Below, one piece after another: positions 50,203 to 63,125 of a stretch of DNA of 64,000 bases. Within the stretch, counting starts at the first letter, position 1, and each line of letters begins with the position of its first letter. A model generated the notes under the pieces. That model was not told where the DNA came from, searched no databases, and worked only from the letters and a program-made list of their open reading frames with translations. The position numbers and the translations under genes are program-made. Source of the DNA: Brugia malayi (Eukaryota; Nematoda; Chromadorea; Rhabditida; Onchocercidae); contig NW_025062477.1 in the NCBI RefSeq assembly GCF_000002995.4, positions 13,312,696-13,376,695 of the forward strand. The letters are read 5' to 3'.

Positions 50203-50676
50203 ATGTCAGAGATTCGTGGAGAGGGTATTTTTTGGACGAATTCTTTATTGCGTAAAAGAAGATAACTGGTGTACTGGTGTATTGATATACCATAGCGATA
50301 TTTAATGTGTTTTTTGTAATATGAATTTAGTTCTGATAAAATTTACTACTCGAATCTTTCAGATAAAGACGATAATAAGGCCATAGAACAAGATGAAGAA
50401 TGGGAATCAAAAACACTGATATTGGAGATTGGTGGTATAATGGATGTAAGCACAGCACGACAGGCTTTGAACCGAAGTGATAGTGCTATACGTCGATGTA
50501 ACACGGAAAATCCCATACTACAAATTTCAAATTCTCTCTTTACAGCTGAATGGAATTCTACTATAGGCACTGACATGATTTTCAAATTAGAAGAAAAGCA
50601 GCTTCGTTTTGTTGAGTGCTCGGATGTTAGATTGAAAGCTGAAAAAGCTTTAATCATTGATAATGATGACAAGTAA
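50203..50676 (+). CDS. gtf3c6: GTF3C6, TFIIIC subunit 6 (tau55-like)
   Basis: Small subunit of general transcription factor IIIC, which recognises the internal promoters of tRNA genes for RNA polymerase III. Exons 50203-50224 and 50363-50676 join in phase (GAG-G / AT-AAA) to give 111 residues. After an acidic start, TLILEIGGIMD forms the first strand of the TFIIIC tau55 beta-barrel. It is followed by CNTENPILQISNSLFTAEW and GTDMIF, which align with the human GIDTERPILQVDSCVFAGEY and GTCVIFEE. The long acidic tail of the human protein is missing, so this is close to the bare domain. The stop codon overlaps an AATAAA, implying a very short 3' untranslated region. It lies 413 bases downstream of COG5 on the same strand. 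Confidence 0.85.
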
Positions 50677-53195
50677 TAAATGATGTTTTTTCCATATAAC
50701 TGTTGATGTGTCTGCTGCATCTGGTTTCTTTGCACCTGTATTTCAAGTTTAAAATCTAGATTTATAGAGAACTTTTATTCCAGTTCGATATTCCCGAAAA
50801 CTTTAAAATATTAGCTGGACGAATGAAATGACCTGAAGATTAGTTCACCTGTTGGGTTAAGAAGGCTTCCAAAAGGTGATGGTAAAATTATAAATGATGA
50901 ACTTGAATTTTTGAAAAAAAAATTTTTTTTTCTAATGTTGAGTAAATAGATAGCTGTTTCAAGTTATGCTGTTGTGATGTTTTGTGTCTCTGCATCCTCC
51001 AAGCATGAATAAGAACAATCTGAATCTCGAGAAATTCTTCCTTTCAGAAGTTTCTCAGTATTTTGTTCTGAAATGAATGTGACAACGTATGGTTGTGGTG
51101 ACACATATTTCCACGTACACACTTATTGGCTGCCATTAAAAAGTTTACGAAAATACCCAAAACTGAAGCAGCGACAACAGCTTTTCATTGTGCGTCTCTT
51201 TCGGAGGAAGGCTTATGTCGTTGGCCTATGTCCGACGTACAATCGATTCGTCTTCAATGAGAGCGTGACAATGGATGATCCATCGGTGCTGGCAACTGGT
51301 TATTCTAATTGACGCAGCGGTGAGTTAGTTAGTATCTGTCTTATTAGGAAGTGTTTTTAGTAGGGAAAAGTTAGTATCCTTTTTTTTTATAAGGGACTGT
51401 ACAGTACCATATAGAAATAAAGTATTTGTTTCATCAGGTTTGATATCATTATACATGACGACGAGCGATCCCTTACCTTTCCAAGACTTATGGCATAATA
51501 GCGCACATTTGAGAGAATAGACATTCTCTGCATCTTCGATATTCATGCTAAATGCAACAAGATTCATCTGAGTTTCTTGTTATAGACAACATCCTTGTGT
51601 TGGCAACCAAAAAATATGGAATTATAGGGATGACACATACTTGACGACGTGTTTTTTATAAAAGATTCGATTTTAAGTCTTAGGAAATATTTTCATAACA
51701 AATAGGTTTGCGAATATAATGACTTTTTAAAAGTGTTTACGAATATGCTTTGAATACCACAATATTGTAGTGTTATTATTAATAAGCATTTATTAATAAG
51801 TCAAACTATGCCTTAAATTCATTACTTGGAAAAATCCGAAATTTTACACTACAAGCTATACTATATAAGAATTATCACAGCCTAATATCTGACGAAATAG
51901 TTGGATATGTGAATATGTACGGTGCATCTAGTTTGTTGTTCTCTACAGATATAAAACAGAGTGCTGAAATTACAGGATCCTGATAGTCCTGTTGTTAATC
52001 GATGTAGTAGAGATCTGAGATTCGCATTTTTCAGACGTCGTGGAATGCATACTGCTAAGTCTGCGAAGGGTTCGTGTTTTTCTTATTTCGTTGAATTTTA
52101 AAGAGTTTAAATTCGACATTCGTGAATTTGGAACTTTTCGACCACAAGTCAATCTCTAATTACTCCGAATAATATATTTTGAATAAAAAATGATTTTGAC
52201 TCTTAATTAGCGGCTTTTGAGATTAAAAATTGAAGTATAATCTCGTACTTCTTGTTGTCAACAAGCAGACGAGTTTTAAACATAATTTCGCTTACTACTT
52301 TGTGATATGTACGATACTATCTGCAGTTTACTCTGAATTCACGAGATGTTATTTCAGGAGATATCTGGAGAGAAAAGGGATTAGCTGTATGATGGGATTC
52401 GAGTGCAGCTGAAAGGCAACGTAACGCTTAGAGATGGCCGTCGGAGGAGAGATGGAGAGAGAAGAGCAATCGATATGTGCTGTTGATTGGAAGTTGCCCA
52501 CTTACACTACTGTTTCTGCCTCTCCTGCATCTTCACTTCATGTCTTGTGCAAACACAAAAGGAACAGGAGTACCCTTTCAGCCGACATTAATTTCAGTCG
52601 TAAAAGATCCTAAATATTCAGGAAGCCTCTAGGACATTTTTTTCATTCAGGTTTCGCGATGGGAGAGTATTTCTTTGTTTACTTGCTACACCTCTTTCTG
52701 GATAACAGTGTTGTAGAGTATTTACTCTGATTTGAAAAATAGATTAAAATTTTTTGAGTTGCAGGAACTGGTGGAAATTCTGCATATTTTTCATATTTTT
52801 TTACCTGTAATCCCCTAGAAGAGACCTATCTCTACAAATAGAAATCGTGATTTGGCATCCATATATGTATATATAATAGTCGTGGTTTCAAAGCGGTTGC
52901 TCCTTCGGCTTCATTTCTTAGTCCACGTTTTTTCTTTTCTTTTTTTTTCTATATATCTGAATTAATCGCAGTCGTTTGTAACTAGAGCAATATAATAATA
53001 TACACTAAGAGCCCTGATACCGTTTCACTTTTCTGGATTTGGCGACACCAAATAAGATATACTACTGAAACGATACTGCGTGTGATTACTTATTTTACAA
53101 ACGAGTTCAAACAGAAAAGTTTATATTTCAGGATCTTGCTGATTTATTGGAAATGTCCCTATAATTTATTATTTTATTGCTGTCGGGAACAAGAC
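50677..53195. other. Region between GTF3C6 and the SETD2-like gene
   Basis: No gene could be recognised with confidence. One plus-strand frame (51073-51312) is listed separately. Pyrimidine-rich tracts and short TA runs (near 52862) are present. A site ttatatttcag ending near 53131 could be the spliced-leader or cis acceptor for the SETD2-like first coding exon. Confidence 0.45.
51073..51312 (+). CDS. Possible small ORF of unknown function
   Basis: 79 codons from an ATG lying 25 bases after an acceptor-like cctttcag. The product is basic in its middle (LKQRQQLFIVRLFRRK) with two cysteines and no visible signal peptide, helix or domain. Nothing in it is recognised. It could equally be chance open frame. 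Confidence 0.18.
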   Translation: MNVTTYGCGDTYFHVHTYWLPLKSLRKYPKLKQRQQLFIVRLFRRKAYVVGLCPTYNRFVFNESVTMDDPSVLATGYSN

Positions 53196-56100
53196 ATGAG
53201 TATCAAATTAATGAAACAACGTTGGCTAGTGAAAGAAGTGGATGACAAAAAAGATTCAACTGAAATAGTAAGTAATTTCAACTTATTTGGAGTAACAGGT
53301 TTTTACAGATCATGTTGATAGTTGCTGTAAAAAGGATAGGAGAGCATAGTTTTATATGCAAATTTTTGGGGAAACTTGTTTCTTTACGAAGCAAAAAATT
53401 GTTAAGAGTAGAAATTGTTTATCGTCCACTCAATTATGTTGATCAATATTTTGTGTATTTCACATTGATGAGATTACCTTGTGTTTCGGGAGTTTTCTAT
53501 CGTTTCGTGGACTGATGTATATACACTTTAAATCTTCTTGAAAGTTTGTAATGCAGTTTAAACACGAAGCTAGTTTTTTTAAAAGACTTGTTGAAGTGTT
53601 GTATTTTTATTATGAGTTTTGATAAATTGCATGTGGTGAGTTTTTTCATCTTAAATTATGCATGTTTTATGGAAGCACTGCGAAAAATGTTTTTGCTACT
53701 ACTATTCAGAATAATAACAAAGAAAAAGGGCTGTTAGAGTGGGTTGTAGTTTGTTTATTGCAGTAGAAATCTGTGTCCAATATTTAAGTCAATGATGGTT
53801 TTTTTTTTTCTTTTGCTATGTAACCAGTCAACTAGAAATGTGCGAGCGTAGCGCTTCTTGCAGATTTTGTCCGGTATGTGTACAAGTAAATATTACATAG
53901 TTAAAAATAATTGACACATGGTTCCTTATTAAAACTAAAAGTTAAGATGGTAGAAATATAAAGGGTTTTTTTTTGGTTTCAATATGAACTTTGTTTGAGA
54001 TCGACGAAGTACGAAGAATGTCTTAGCAGCAACCCTATGCAAATATAATTAGGAATGGTCAGTTAGTTGCTCTGTTATACTGAGGTTTTTTGTTAAGTTT
54101 TTTTATAAATTTTTATTTCAAATCTCTTTCTAGGTCGATATGGATGTCGATGAAAAGGACGAGTATGAAATTATTTCTGAGATGGAAAAACCCTCAAATT
54201 TTCTCACGCAAAGAGATGTGGAGAATGAAGAGCCGGAGGCGATTGGAATCAGTATGCATACTCAGGGAAATGTCGCGAGTTTAGAGGTGAAGAGGCCTTC
54301 GAGATGGGATGTCGGAGCACCATTCTGTATTCAGTTAAATGATGCTTTGGCGCCAAATACAAGTGACACCATTATGGACAAATGTACTACTAGTTTGGAT
54401 GAGGCGTTCAATGGATATAATAAAACCACTGGTGAAAATGAAAGAAAAGAGATGTTAACAAATGAGACGACTGCATTCAAAACTTCCAGTACGATAATGG
54501 AGAAGTATACTGAGAGTAATGAGATATCCATTGCAACGGAACATGGATATCACCAAGATAGTAGCCTTGTTGATTTGTCGCTGGACAAAATAGCGCTTCC
54601 ATGTGATCCTTGTGATATAGCTTTGCCGCCTGAACCATCTGAACTTTATGGTAATATTAGTTGTGCACTTCTACCTCGCATTACGGATGATAAGCTTGCT
54701 TCCGAAGCAACATTGGACAAGGGGAAAGTAATAATTAAATGGAAGTTCACAAAAACACCAAAAGAACTTTCTACTGGACATGTGAAAATTTGGGAACCGG
54801 AGGTTGAAACACGTGAATTACCGAAATTATGTCCTGAAGAAGAGTCAAGATCACAGAGATGTGTAGAAGCTTCATTGAATTCAAGAACTGTTGCTGAACG
54901 TTTAGATTCTTATGGAGGCGAAAGTTTGTTGCACACCAAATCTTTACTTCAATATTCCGCAGATGTTGAAGGAGCAGCTCTTTCACCGTGCTCATCAAAG
55001 CCGAAGTCAAATGTTCAATTACAAGATAACACTACTTTGTCATCTGAACAGGACCAATCAAATTATGCAATGCATGAAATGGAAATTTTGGAAAATCAAT
55101 GTGTACAGATGACGGCACTGCAGAAAGCAAGTGAAGAGCAATCAACGTCAAATAAAGATTTAGGATCGATCTACGATAATGTTTCAGAAATTGTATTGTC
55201 CTCTTCAAAGCTTCATTACGATCACAATTTGAACACGGATTCGAGAACTCTGTGTGGTAATGAAACTGAGAGAACTGCAGAAACCAGCGTACAAAAACCA
55301 GTCACATCGTGGTTTGCGAAGCATTTTCCGCAGGAACCTCACTTAAAAGAAACGAAATTACCATCAGAATCGTTATCTTTTCTTCAACAGCAATGGATAA
55401 TGAATGTTTCTAAAATTGAAACAAGTGGAGAAGGTGAAAAAGAATCTTCAATATCCTCTGTTTCATCAGCAACATCAGTTTCCATGTATTCCTTCGATTC
55501 TACCCCCAAAACACTTCCTTCATCAGATCTTGGCATTTTACGAACTACTGAAGGACGGAAACAGATATCAGAAACCGCTGGTACTGTAAATGTACCTGCT
55601 GATTCAACTGGTTCGTCAAATAATGAATCTTTGTTACCGGAACCTGCGTTAGATCTTAATGAGGATGAAGGAGAACTTGATCCATCAACGCTAGAAATTT
55701 CCCCTATGATGTTAAAGTCAGCCGGTGAACCTGTGCAGTATGAATATTTGGATGAAAATATTATATTGTGTGATGAAAGTTTAATTAAAGAGGCGAAGGT
55801 AGGTAGAATTTTCTTCAGTTTTATCCAGAGTTTGCTTCCAAACTTGCTCAAGTAGGATACCCCAATATTCTGTTCATGGATTAATTCAGTACTTGAAGTT
55901 AGATTGTGTTTTTTTCTATTTCGGGAAAAGATAGTTGTAAGAAAACACTTACTTATTTGCTACAGGTTGTGCGTTGTTTTTGTGAACCGACGTCGGTTGA
56001 AATAGCAGAAGGTCGTGGTTGCAGTTCCGGTTGCATTAATCGAGAGCTCTATACCGAATGTGGGTCACGATGTCCAAGTGGGGCGGGATGCGCCAATAGG

Positions 56101-59100
56101 CGGTTTCATAATGTAAGTTATTTAATGTACCATATTCTTTGGTAGTTAAACTTTCTGGTCCAGGATGAAAATTTAAAGTAAGATGAAATCTTTCATGTCT
56201 GGTTTCCAGAAACAATATGCGAAAGTGGAAGTATTCAATGCAGGTATAAAAGGTTGGGGATTGAGAGCTGCAGAACCACTTGAGCCGTATGTTTTAACAA
56301 ATTGTTTTAGTGAGCATTGTTTTTGCCATGTCTGCAATGTTGAAGGTTTATTTCTTGTTAGATCAGAATTTCCTGTTTTACGTTTTGCAAAATATAATCT
56401 CTTTCTGATTAGAGTTTTTCAGGCAGGATGGTTGTATTTATTTTGTTTTTGTTAGACTTTCTTAGTTTTGGAAATTTTCAGTGGACGTTTTATCATTGAA
56501 TATGTTGGTGAGGTTATTGATGCTGAGGAAATGATACGTCGTGGAAGAAGGTTATTTGTTTTCGAATTATAATCATTGGGAACAAAGAGTACTTCCGAAA
56601 TTAGAGAAAAAAAATTTTGGATTTCCAGGTATGGTAAAGACCCAAAACATGTGCATCACTATCTTATGGCGCTAAAGAATGGTGCTGTGATAGATGCAAC
56701 TGCGAAAGGGAATGTTTCACGATTCATAAATCATTCTTGTGATCCCAATTGTGAAAGTCAGAAGGTACGTGTTGTTTTTTGTGGTGGTTTATTGGTAGTT
56801 GCGACCCATTCAATTTGAGTTTTTTTAGCTTCCATTTCTCTTTCATTTATCTTAAAAGAACTGATTTCAAAGAGATTAAAATTTGTTAATCCCAACTTAA
56901 ACGTCTTTTTTTCTCTGAAATACCTGTTTAGAAAAGTTTTGGTAGTATTAGAAAATTTCGCATTGTCTTTTTAAATTACAGTTGTCGAATACCGAAGTGC
57001 AATGCCAAAGTTGGTGAGTTTTCCTGAAATGCGCTTGCTATGGATTTTGCGAAAAGGCGATCGAAATAGTATGCTGAAATGCACAAGAGTACCGAGACAA
57101 CTGTAATTTATCAAGATGACTTTTGAAATAAGTAGTTCTAGCTTAATCATAGTGGGTTCAGTTAGTTTCATTATTTGAGTTTTTTGTAAGTTCGCTATTT
57201 TCTTTTATCCTGCAAATCTATTTCATCTTTCAACATATTTTTCCTACAAATCCATTTCATCTTTCAACATGATATTAACTTAGCCGTTAGCTTTATATCA
57301 TAGTTTCACCAATTTGAATTTAATAATTTTCATATATTGTTGCTCATGTGTTGGTTTGGTCTTATCAAAACTTTTTTTCTACTTGTTTATATCTTTATAA
57401 AGAAAAAATAAGAGTTTTAGTGTAAACCTACACAGTGTCAAGGTTCTCTAATAAGCTATAACTACATTTTTTTTTTAAATTTATTTTTACATTTCAATAG
57501 ATTAGACGAATATGTTGAACTGGTAGTATTAATATTTATAAATGTGCTTTGATGAGTAATAGTTATGGAAATTTATTTTTTTTAAAAATGATTGCAGTGG
57601 ACAGTTAACCGTCAGTTGAGAGTTGGTTTCTTCGTGATCAAGCCAATTGCGTTGGGAGAGGAAATCGTTTTCGACTATCAACTTGAGCGTTACGGGTAAT
57701 TTTTTATTTCATGTCTAACTCCGTTGGTGTATGGAGTATCTTTTGATGAAGACTGTTGCAAGTTGTGCTAGAATGCTAGATCTCAGTTTCATGCTTCTGC
57801 TACTATCCTAGAAAGTTCTTTTGACTGTAATGAAATGAATTGTGTGTGGGTAAATAATCTAATGGGCACTCCATACACCAACGGAATTTGGAATTAAAAT
57901 GTAATTTGCCAGATTGTACTGATTAAAATGTGGATATTATTTCAAAATTGAATGAATCTAGGCGAAAAGCACAACGATGCTTCTGTGGTGCTGCAAATTG
58001 TCGAGGCCGAATAGGTGATGATAGTGAAAGCGAAGAAGAAGACAAAATCAGTGATGAAGCCGAAGTTGAGGGAAGTGGAACGGATGATGAAGTTTTATTG
58101 ACGAAGCGCAAATTAAAATCAGAAAAAAAGGAAAAAAGTTTGCGCACTGCGAAAAAGCGAAAGAGACAACCATCAGCTCAGCGTTGCAATAAGGTATTTT
58201 TTAGCATTTTTTTTTTTTTTAAGATCATATATCTTTTTTTTTCAACAAATTTATTTTGAGTATGTAGTTGCATATGCTTAGGCAATAGTGAATGCTTTGT
58301 CACGAGGACCCCCTCGAAATCGCACTCAAGTTCGTGATCTCGTTAGATTAATGGTACAAGTAGAACAAGCACCACAGCGTTCCTCCCTAATACAGTGTGT
58401 CCGATTTGCACATCCTGATGTACTACGGCTATTCATTCAAGAAAGTGGTTCGTTTTGTTGACCGTATTTTTTTTAAAGTTTTTCTTAAACCTTTTTTTCA
58501 ATTAAGTTCTTTGGATTAAACTTTTTTTAAAATATGAAGTTGCGTTTATAAAGTTTTGTTATGTGATGTTTTTTACTCATTATTTGGATCTAGAAAACAC
58601 TCTAAAAGCTTGATACTTGCAGGTCTGAGGCTTTTATACGTTTTCTTAGCTACCGATTACCCGATTGATGATGAGCAGTCTGTTCTTCAGTTGCAAATCA
58701 AATCACTTGATCTGTTGAACGTTATGCCTATTGTGAATAAGAATCAAGTGATAGATAGTCATCTAGCTTCAACTGTGGAAAAAATTACTAGTAAAGTGAG
58801 TTTTTGATTGCTCATTTTTCTTCTCTGATTTTTTTTTTTTTTTCATTCAATTTTACTCATTTTGTAGAGAGGTCCAGTAGATGAAATTGTGGAAGATATC
58901 GTAAGGAAATTAGAAGATGCGGTGTGTTGTGATATACCTTCAACTTCAAAACATTCGCTTTTAAAAGATCCAGATCCTATAATAGAACGTTTACACTACG
59001 AAATGGTTACAAAAGCTGCGAAACTGATGGAAAAGGTTGATGTTATCAAATATATTTTTTTAAAAAAATGAAATATGTTTATCTGTCCTCTTCCTCAAGT

Positions 59101-61758
59101 TTCTCTTCAAATTGTTAATTTTTATTAAAAATTTAAGTGGAGAAATTTGCGTGAGGAATATCGAATCCCACGTCGGGAACGCACTGATCCTGTTCCAACT
59201 CAACATGATATTAGTCGTTATGTACGGGTAAGTTCTGTCTTTTCCATTTTTCAAGTTTGTTGTTTTTACTTTAACTGAGTTTTGAAATGCATTATGTTTT
59301 TGCGCATACTGTAAAGTCGCATATGTTTTGCTTCCAATTTAGAAGACTGATGAGGATGAAAGGAACAAACGAGTTATAGTAGATAAGAAGGATGATGGCA
59401 GTACACTGTGGAGATTAAGTGGATTTGGACCACCCTCCAAAAAGCGCTGCTTCGACCGACGTCGCCTCCCCAAAAGTAATCTTTTCTGAATCATAGGACA
59501 TGATATTTTCATACATTTCATATTTTACCTTTTTTCACATTATTCTCATTTGTTTTAAGCAAACTAATTTTAAGAAGGTTTTTTTTCTCTTTTTTAGCGT
59601 AGTGAGGAGGTTTGATATATTTTAGCCGATTTGCCAATTTTCGTCAAAGATTTGACGCATCTCGAAAATGAAGATTTCAAGCAATCACCGATAACTGTAA
59701 CTGATTCACTACGCATTAATGAAGATGATGAAGGAGAAAACAAACCAAAGAAACGTCGTTCGCGGTTTGATATCGTTGGTGAAAGAAATCCGAGTTCAAT
59801 GTATGAATTGTATGCTGCAGATTGTGATTTCTACGCTCCTCCACCACCAAAGCTTCTTCCGGAAGCATTATTTGCTGCCGGTTTACCAGATTCAGTAAAT
59901 TTCACATACAATGAGCATTCGTTTCCGGAATTTTTCGATTGGAACACCGTATATGCAAAATATGATCCATCATCCGCTGCCTACCAACAGTTTATTAACT
60001 ATTATCAGCAGCAACAGTATCCTATGATGGGATTACTACCATGTCCACTAACTCCGCAGGTGATTCGTATTGGCCTCTGAAAGATAATTTCAGTCTACTT
60101 TGATGACAAGCGCATTTTTTTTTTTAATTTATTGAAGTAATTTTTTTTTCAACTCTTTTAAATTTGTATAATCAGTTGATTCCTTGCAGAATACCACAGA
60201 AATAACAAATATCTTAGAAGCACCTTCTCCGCCACCGCCTAAACGACCCAAAACTCCAGAAGAAAGGCCAAATATGCTTATAATTGGTCCAATCGATGCA
60301 GAAAATCCGACAGACGAAGATATTGAAATGCTCGAGAAAGTTAGTCTTTTTTTTAAATTATGCTAATGCTCAGTTTTTCTCCAACTTAGGTAAACTTTCA
60401 GTATATGCAAATCCAAACTATCAGATAATAAAACTATTTCAGCATTTGGTAACGCTCAAGGCAAAACGAGCAGAAATCAGAAAACGTTTGCAAGAGGCAC
60501 AAAGGAAGATTGCACAAGAATCAAATGAAATGAGTGATGTGCCGCCGCCTCCTCCACCTTCACAAACTAAGCAGTCGTTGTGGATACAGGCTACAACAGA
60601 GGAAGGAGCTGTTTATTATTACAATAAAGAAACCAGGTGCAGTGGGCATTAGTGTTAACTATTACTTTATTATATCGTGCTCACATTTACAGCTCTATTT
60701 TTTTACCATGTCTAGAAATGTTTTCAATCTTTACAAATCACTGCTTGTAAAGAGTGATTTTGAAATTCATAGTTGACAGATATTTAAATGCTCTTGTTTT
60801 TCATTTTTCTGTACTATATACTACAAATTTAATGCTTACTAGCAATGAATATAGCTATGAGAAATAGCACATGCAGAGATCGGAGCTCTCAAATTTCTTA
60901 AAACTGTGGATTATATCTTTATATATATAATGTTTTTAGGGAATCCGTTTGGACTTTGCCCGATGAATCTGAAGGTGGAAATGCCTCAGCTGACACTACG
61001 ACTATTGATACGCGTGCAACATTCAAAGCTGAGATAGTGAAGTATGTTGGTGGCATGTTGGAACCAATTCGAAAGCTGAAGTTTGCATCTGCTGATGATT
61101 ATAAATATGTTTTACGGAAAGTAAGACTCTTTTAGATTTTTAGATAAAGGTTTTAGAACTAAATCTTCTATCCAAACCTCTCTCAGATATACATGTTTTA
61201 CAATCTTATGTATTGTTTATCGAATGAGCTGTTAACTTTTATGTACGATGGGAAAAATATCATTTGTAAAGAAATGTTCACATATTAAAGAGAATGCAAC
61301 ATCATTGGTAGTTTACACTATTTAAAATCCTGGTCTGTTTTTGTCCTGTTATTTCAGGATAGCTTGATGTAACGGTGCATTTCACTTTTTCTTTTAGTAA
61401 CGAATGACTGTCTGCTCTGTTGATACTTCAGCAGTGTTTCGTTAATTTTGTAGAAGCATGAATTAATTTTATGCTTTTTCTTCTGCGAAATGCTGTAAAC
61501 AAATCATATGAGGTGCTGAATAATTTCTCACCAGTATTGATAGTTCATGAAAAATGGTGACACTAATGTTTTCAAAGTGTTTTGGTTTTGTAGCTGACAC
61601 ACACGATATTGGAGAAAGAATTGAAACGGGTCGGTGAGACGGAGCTTAAAGTCACAGAATCAGTGCGAGATAAGGCGCGGAAGTTTGTAGCTGAATATTT
61701 GGCGAGGCTTGGAGATGGCCAGTACTCGCGAAAAAATAAAGTTCACAATTCCTACTGA
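53196..61758 (+). CDS. met-1: SETD2/MET-1-type histone H3 lysine 36 methyltransferase
   Basis: Eighteen exons: 53196-53267, 54134-55798, 55966-56112, 56210-56286, 56482-56550, 56629-56764, 57598-57695, 57962-58193, 58282-58447, 58623-58795, 58868-59035, 59138-59227, 59343-59475, 59626-60059, 60190-60339, 60443-60636, 60940-61120, 61594-61758; all phases fit, about 1449 residues. A long low-complexity N-terminal region (about 25-579) leads to a cysteine-rich AWS domain (580-628, CFCEPTS ... [14 protein letters not shown]). The SET domain follows (about 630-790) with [25 protein letters not shown] and [13 protein letters not shown], then post-[16 protein letters not shown] domain lies near 1313-1340 ([16 protein letters not shown] ... 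SVWTLP). The C-terminal SRI region (about 1355-1440) binds the phosphorylated tail of RNA polymerase II. This domain order identifies SETD2 rather than NSD or ASH1L. It methylates H3K36 during elongation. Confidence 0.95.
56974..57110. repeat. Short inverted repeat in an intron of the SETD2-like gene
   Basis: aaattacagttgtc near 56974-56987 is matched inversely by gacaactgtaattt near 57097-57110, enclosing about 109 bases. Its ends and size suggest a tiny non-autonomous element. Confidence 0.55.
57206..57270. repeat. Imperfect 31-33 bp tandem duplication in an intron
   Basis: The unit containing caaatctatttcatctttca is repeated as caaatccatttcatctttca, directly adjacent, both ending acat. 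It lies within the 833-base intron between the SET-domain exons. Confidence 0.8.
57718..57888. repeat. 170-bp element bounded by an 18-bp inverted repeat
   Basis: The sequence tccgttggtgtatggagt near 57720 is found inversely as actccatacaccaacgga near 57868. The interior has no coding potential. It fills most of the intron between the last SET exon and the post-SET exon and resembles a MITE. Confidence 0.75.
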
Positions 61759-63125
61759 TAACTTAAGGTTTGTTATGTAGTGATCGCTGAATTATATTAA
61801 GGATGAGTGTAAATTCGTTTATGCAAGAGTCACTGTGCCATCTTTTACGTCCATCTCATAAGTTCCTGAAGAAAGTGTAATCTTCACAGACTTCTTGGAA
61901 TTCATTTTTCTTTCAATGGTAGTTCATAACTTCCTTATGACTGAAACAGATTCAACAGTAGTTCTGTTTTTGTTCATTAGCTGTTAGACCCGTTTTTAAC
62001 ACTGCTATTTACATGCAAATATTTTGCCACTCTGGGTGTGTGTATGTATGTATGTTGAAGATGTAAAACCCGGTGTGGTCAGTCAATTATACCTCTGTCA
62101 ATCGGTTCATTGTTTATTTTTGAACCATTTCCTGTTTCGTTTTTCATTCATTTTTATTTTGTGCTGTTTTCCAGCATTTTTTTATCCAAACTGCCTAACA
62201 ATCTTCAGATTTTTTTCTTTTTCCTTCAGATTTAAAGTTCCTCTTGGTGTTTGCAAAGACCGATAGTATACTCTCACGATTTTCAAAGAACTGTTTCAAC
62301 TCATGATTACCATTATTCAATTTCTCATTTGATGCTTATTGTTAGAAGACATTTGCACATTGGGTTAAACTGCCAAAGGCTTTCTGCACTTTTATGCAAA
62401 TCAACATATAACATTTCTATAAAATAATTTGTTAGGGGAATTTAGCAACAAAAAAGAGAGAAAGTATATTGAAAATAACAAATATATAGCGAAGAATTTC
62501 GAGATTGCTTCATTTCCACTTCATTTAGAAACTTTACTCGAGTTTATGTATTTTTTCACTTTGTTCAAGTTAAGTTTCCATATGTGCACACAATAATAAA
62601 CACAACATTAGGTGAGGTGTTCGAATTTTCAGTGCCGCTTGTCATTGTTTCATTCGGTTACGTCTGTTGTTTTCCATTTCTTGTACAGTGACGAGGTAAT
62701 ACAGTGATCTTGCATTTTTCTTCATTGTTGGATTCTTTTAAATAAAATGTTGATTTTTTTTCGGTTCATTTGCATGGAAAGACAAATTTTTGTCGGGATT
62801 TTACCCACCAATAGTTCTCAGTTTCTTTAATTTACTTTTGCAGACATCAAAAGTAATGGTGACCCCACTTTTTGTTCTGCCAAAGAAAAATCTGACAGAC
62901 GCTGTGAACAATGAGTTTCTTCAACCATATGCTTGTTCGAGATGTCCACTAATTCAAATCCAGGGATTTCTTTGTGTATTACAACATATATATTGACTCA
63001 TGCTGAAAAAAAAAAGGCTTATTTTGTTGAATAATGTTAAAATGCTTCATTGCCAAGGGTTTTTGTGTATTATTGGGTATTGCATCTGCGTGGATTTCAG
63101 GCACTTATATAGTGACGAAGCATCT
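61759..63125. other. Region between the SETD2-like gene and MUS81
   Basis: The left part is probably 3' untranslated sequence, with AATAAA near 62592 and 62741. A 68-codon open frame around 62790-62996 follows an acceptor-like ttttgcag near 62842 but has no donor in a phase that fits MUS81. The sequence gtggatttcag ends near 63100, 25 bases before the MUS81 ATG, and may be a spliced-leader acceptor. Confidence 0.45.

Noticed and set aside
62790..62996. Possible upstream exon of MUS81
   Set aside because: Good acceptor, but no GT donor in a phase that joins the MUS81 exon; the MUS81 ATG at 63126 already gives a normal N-terminus.
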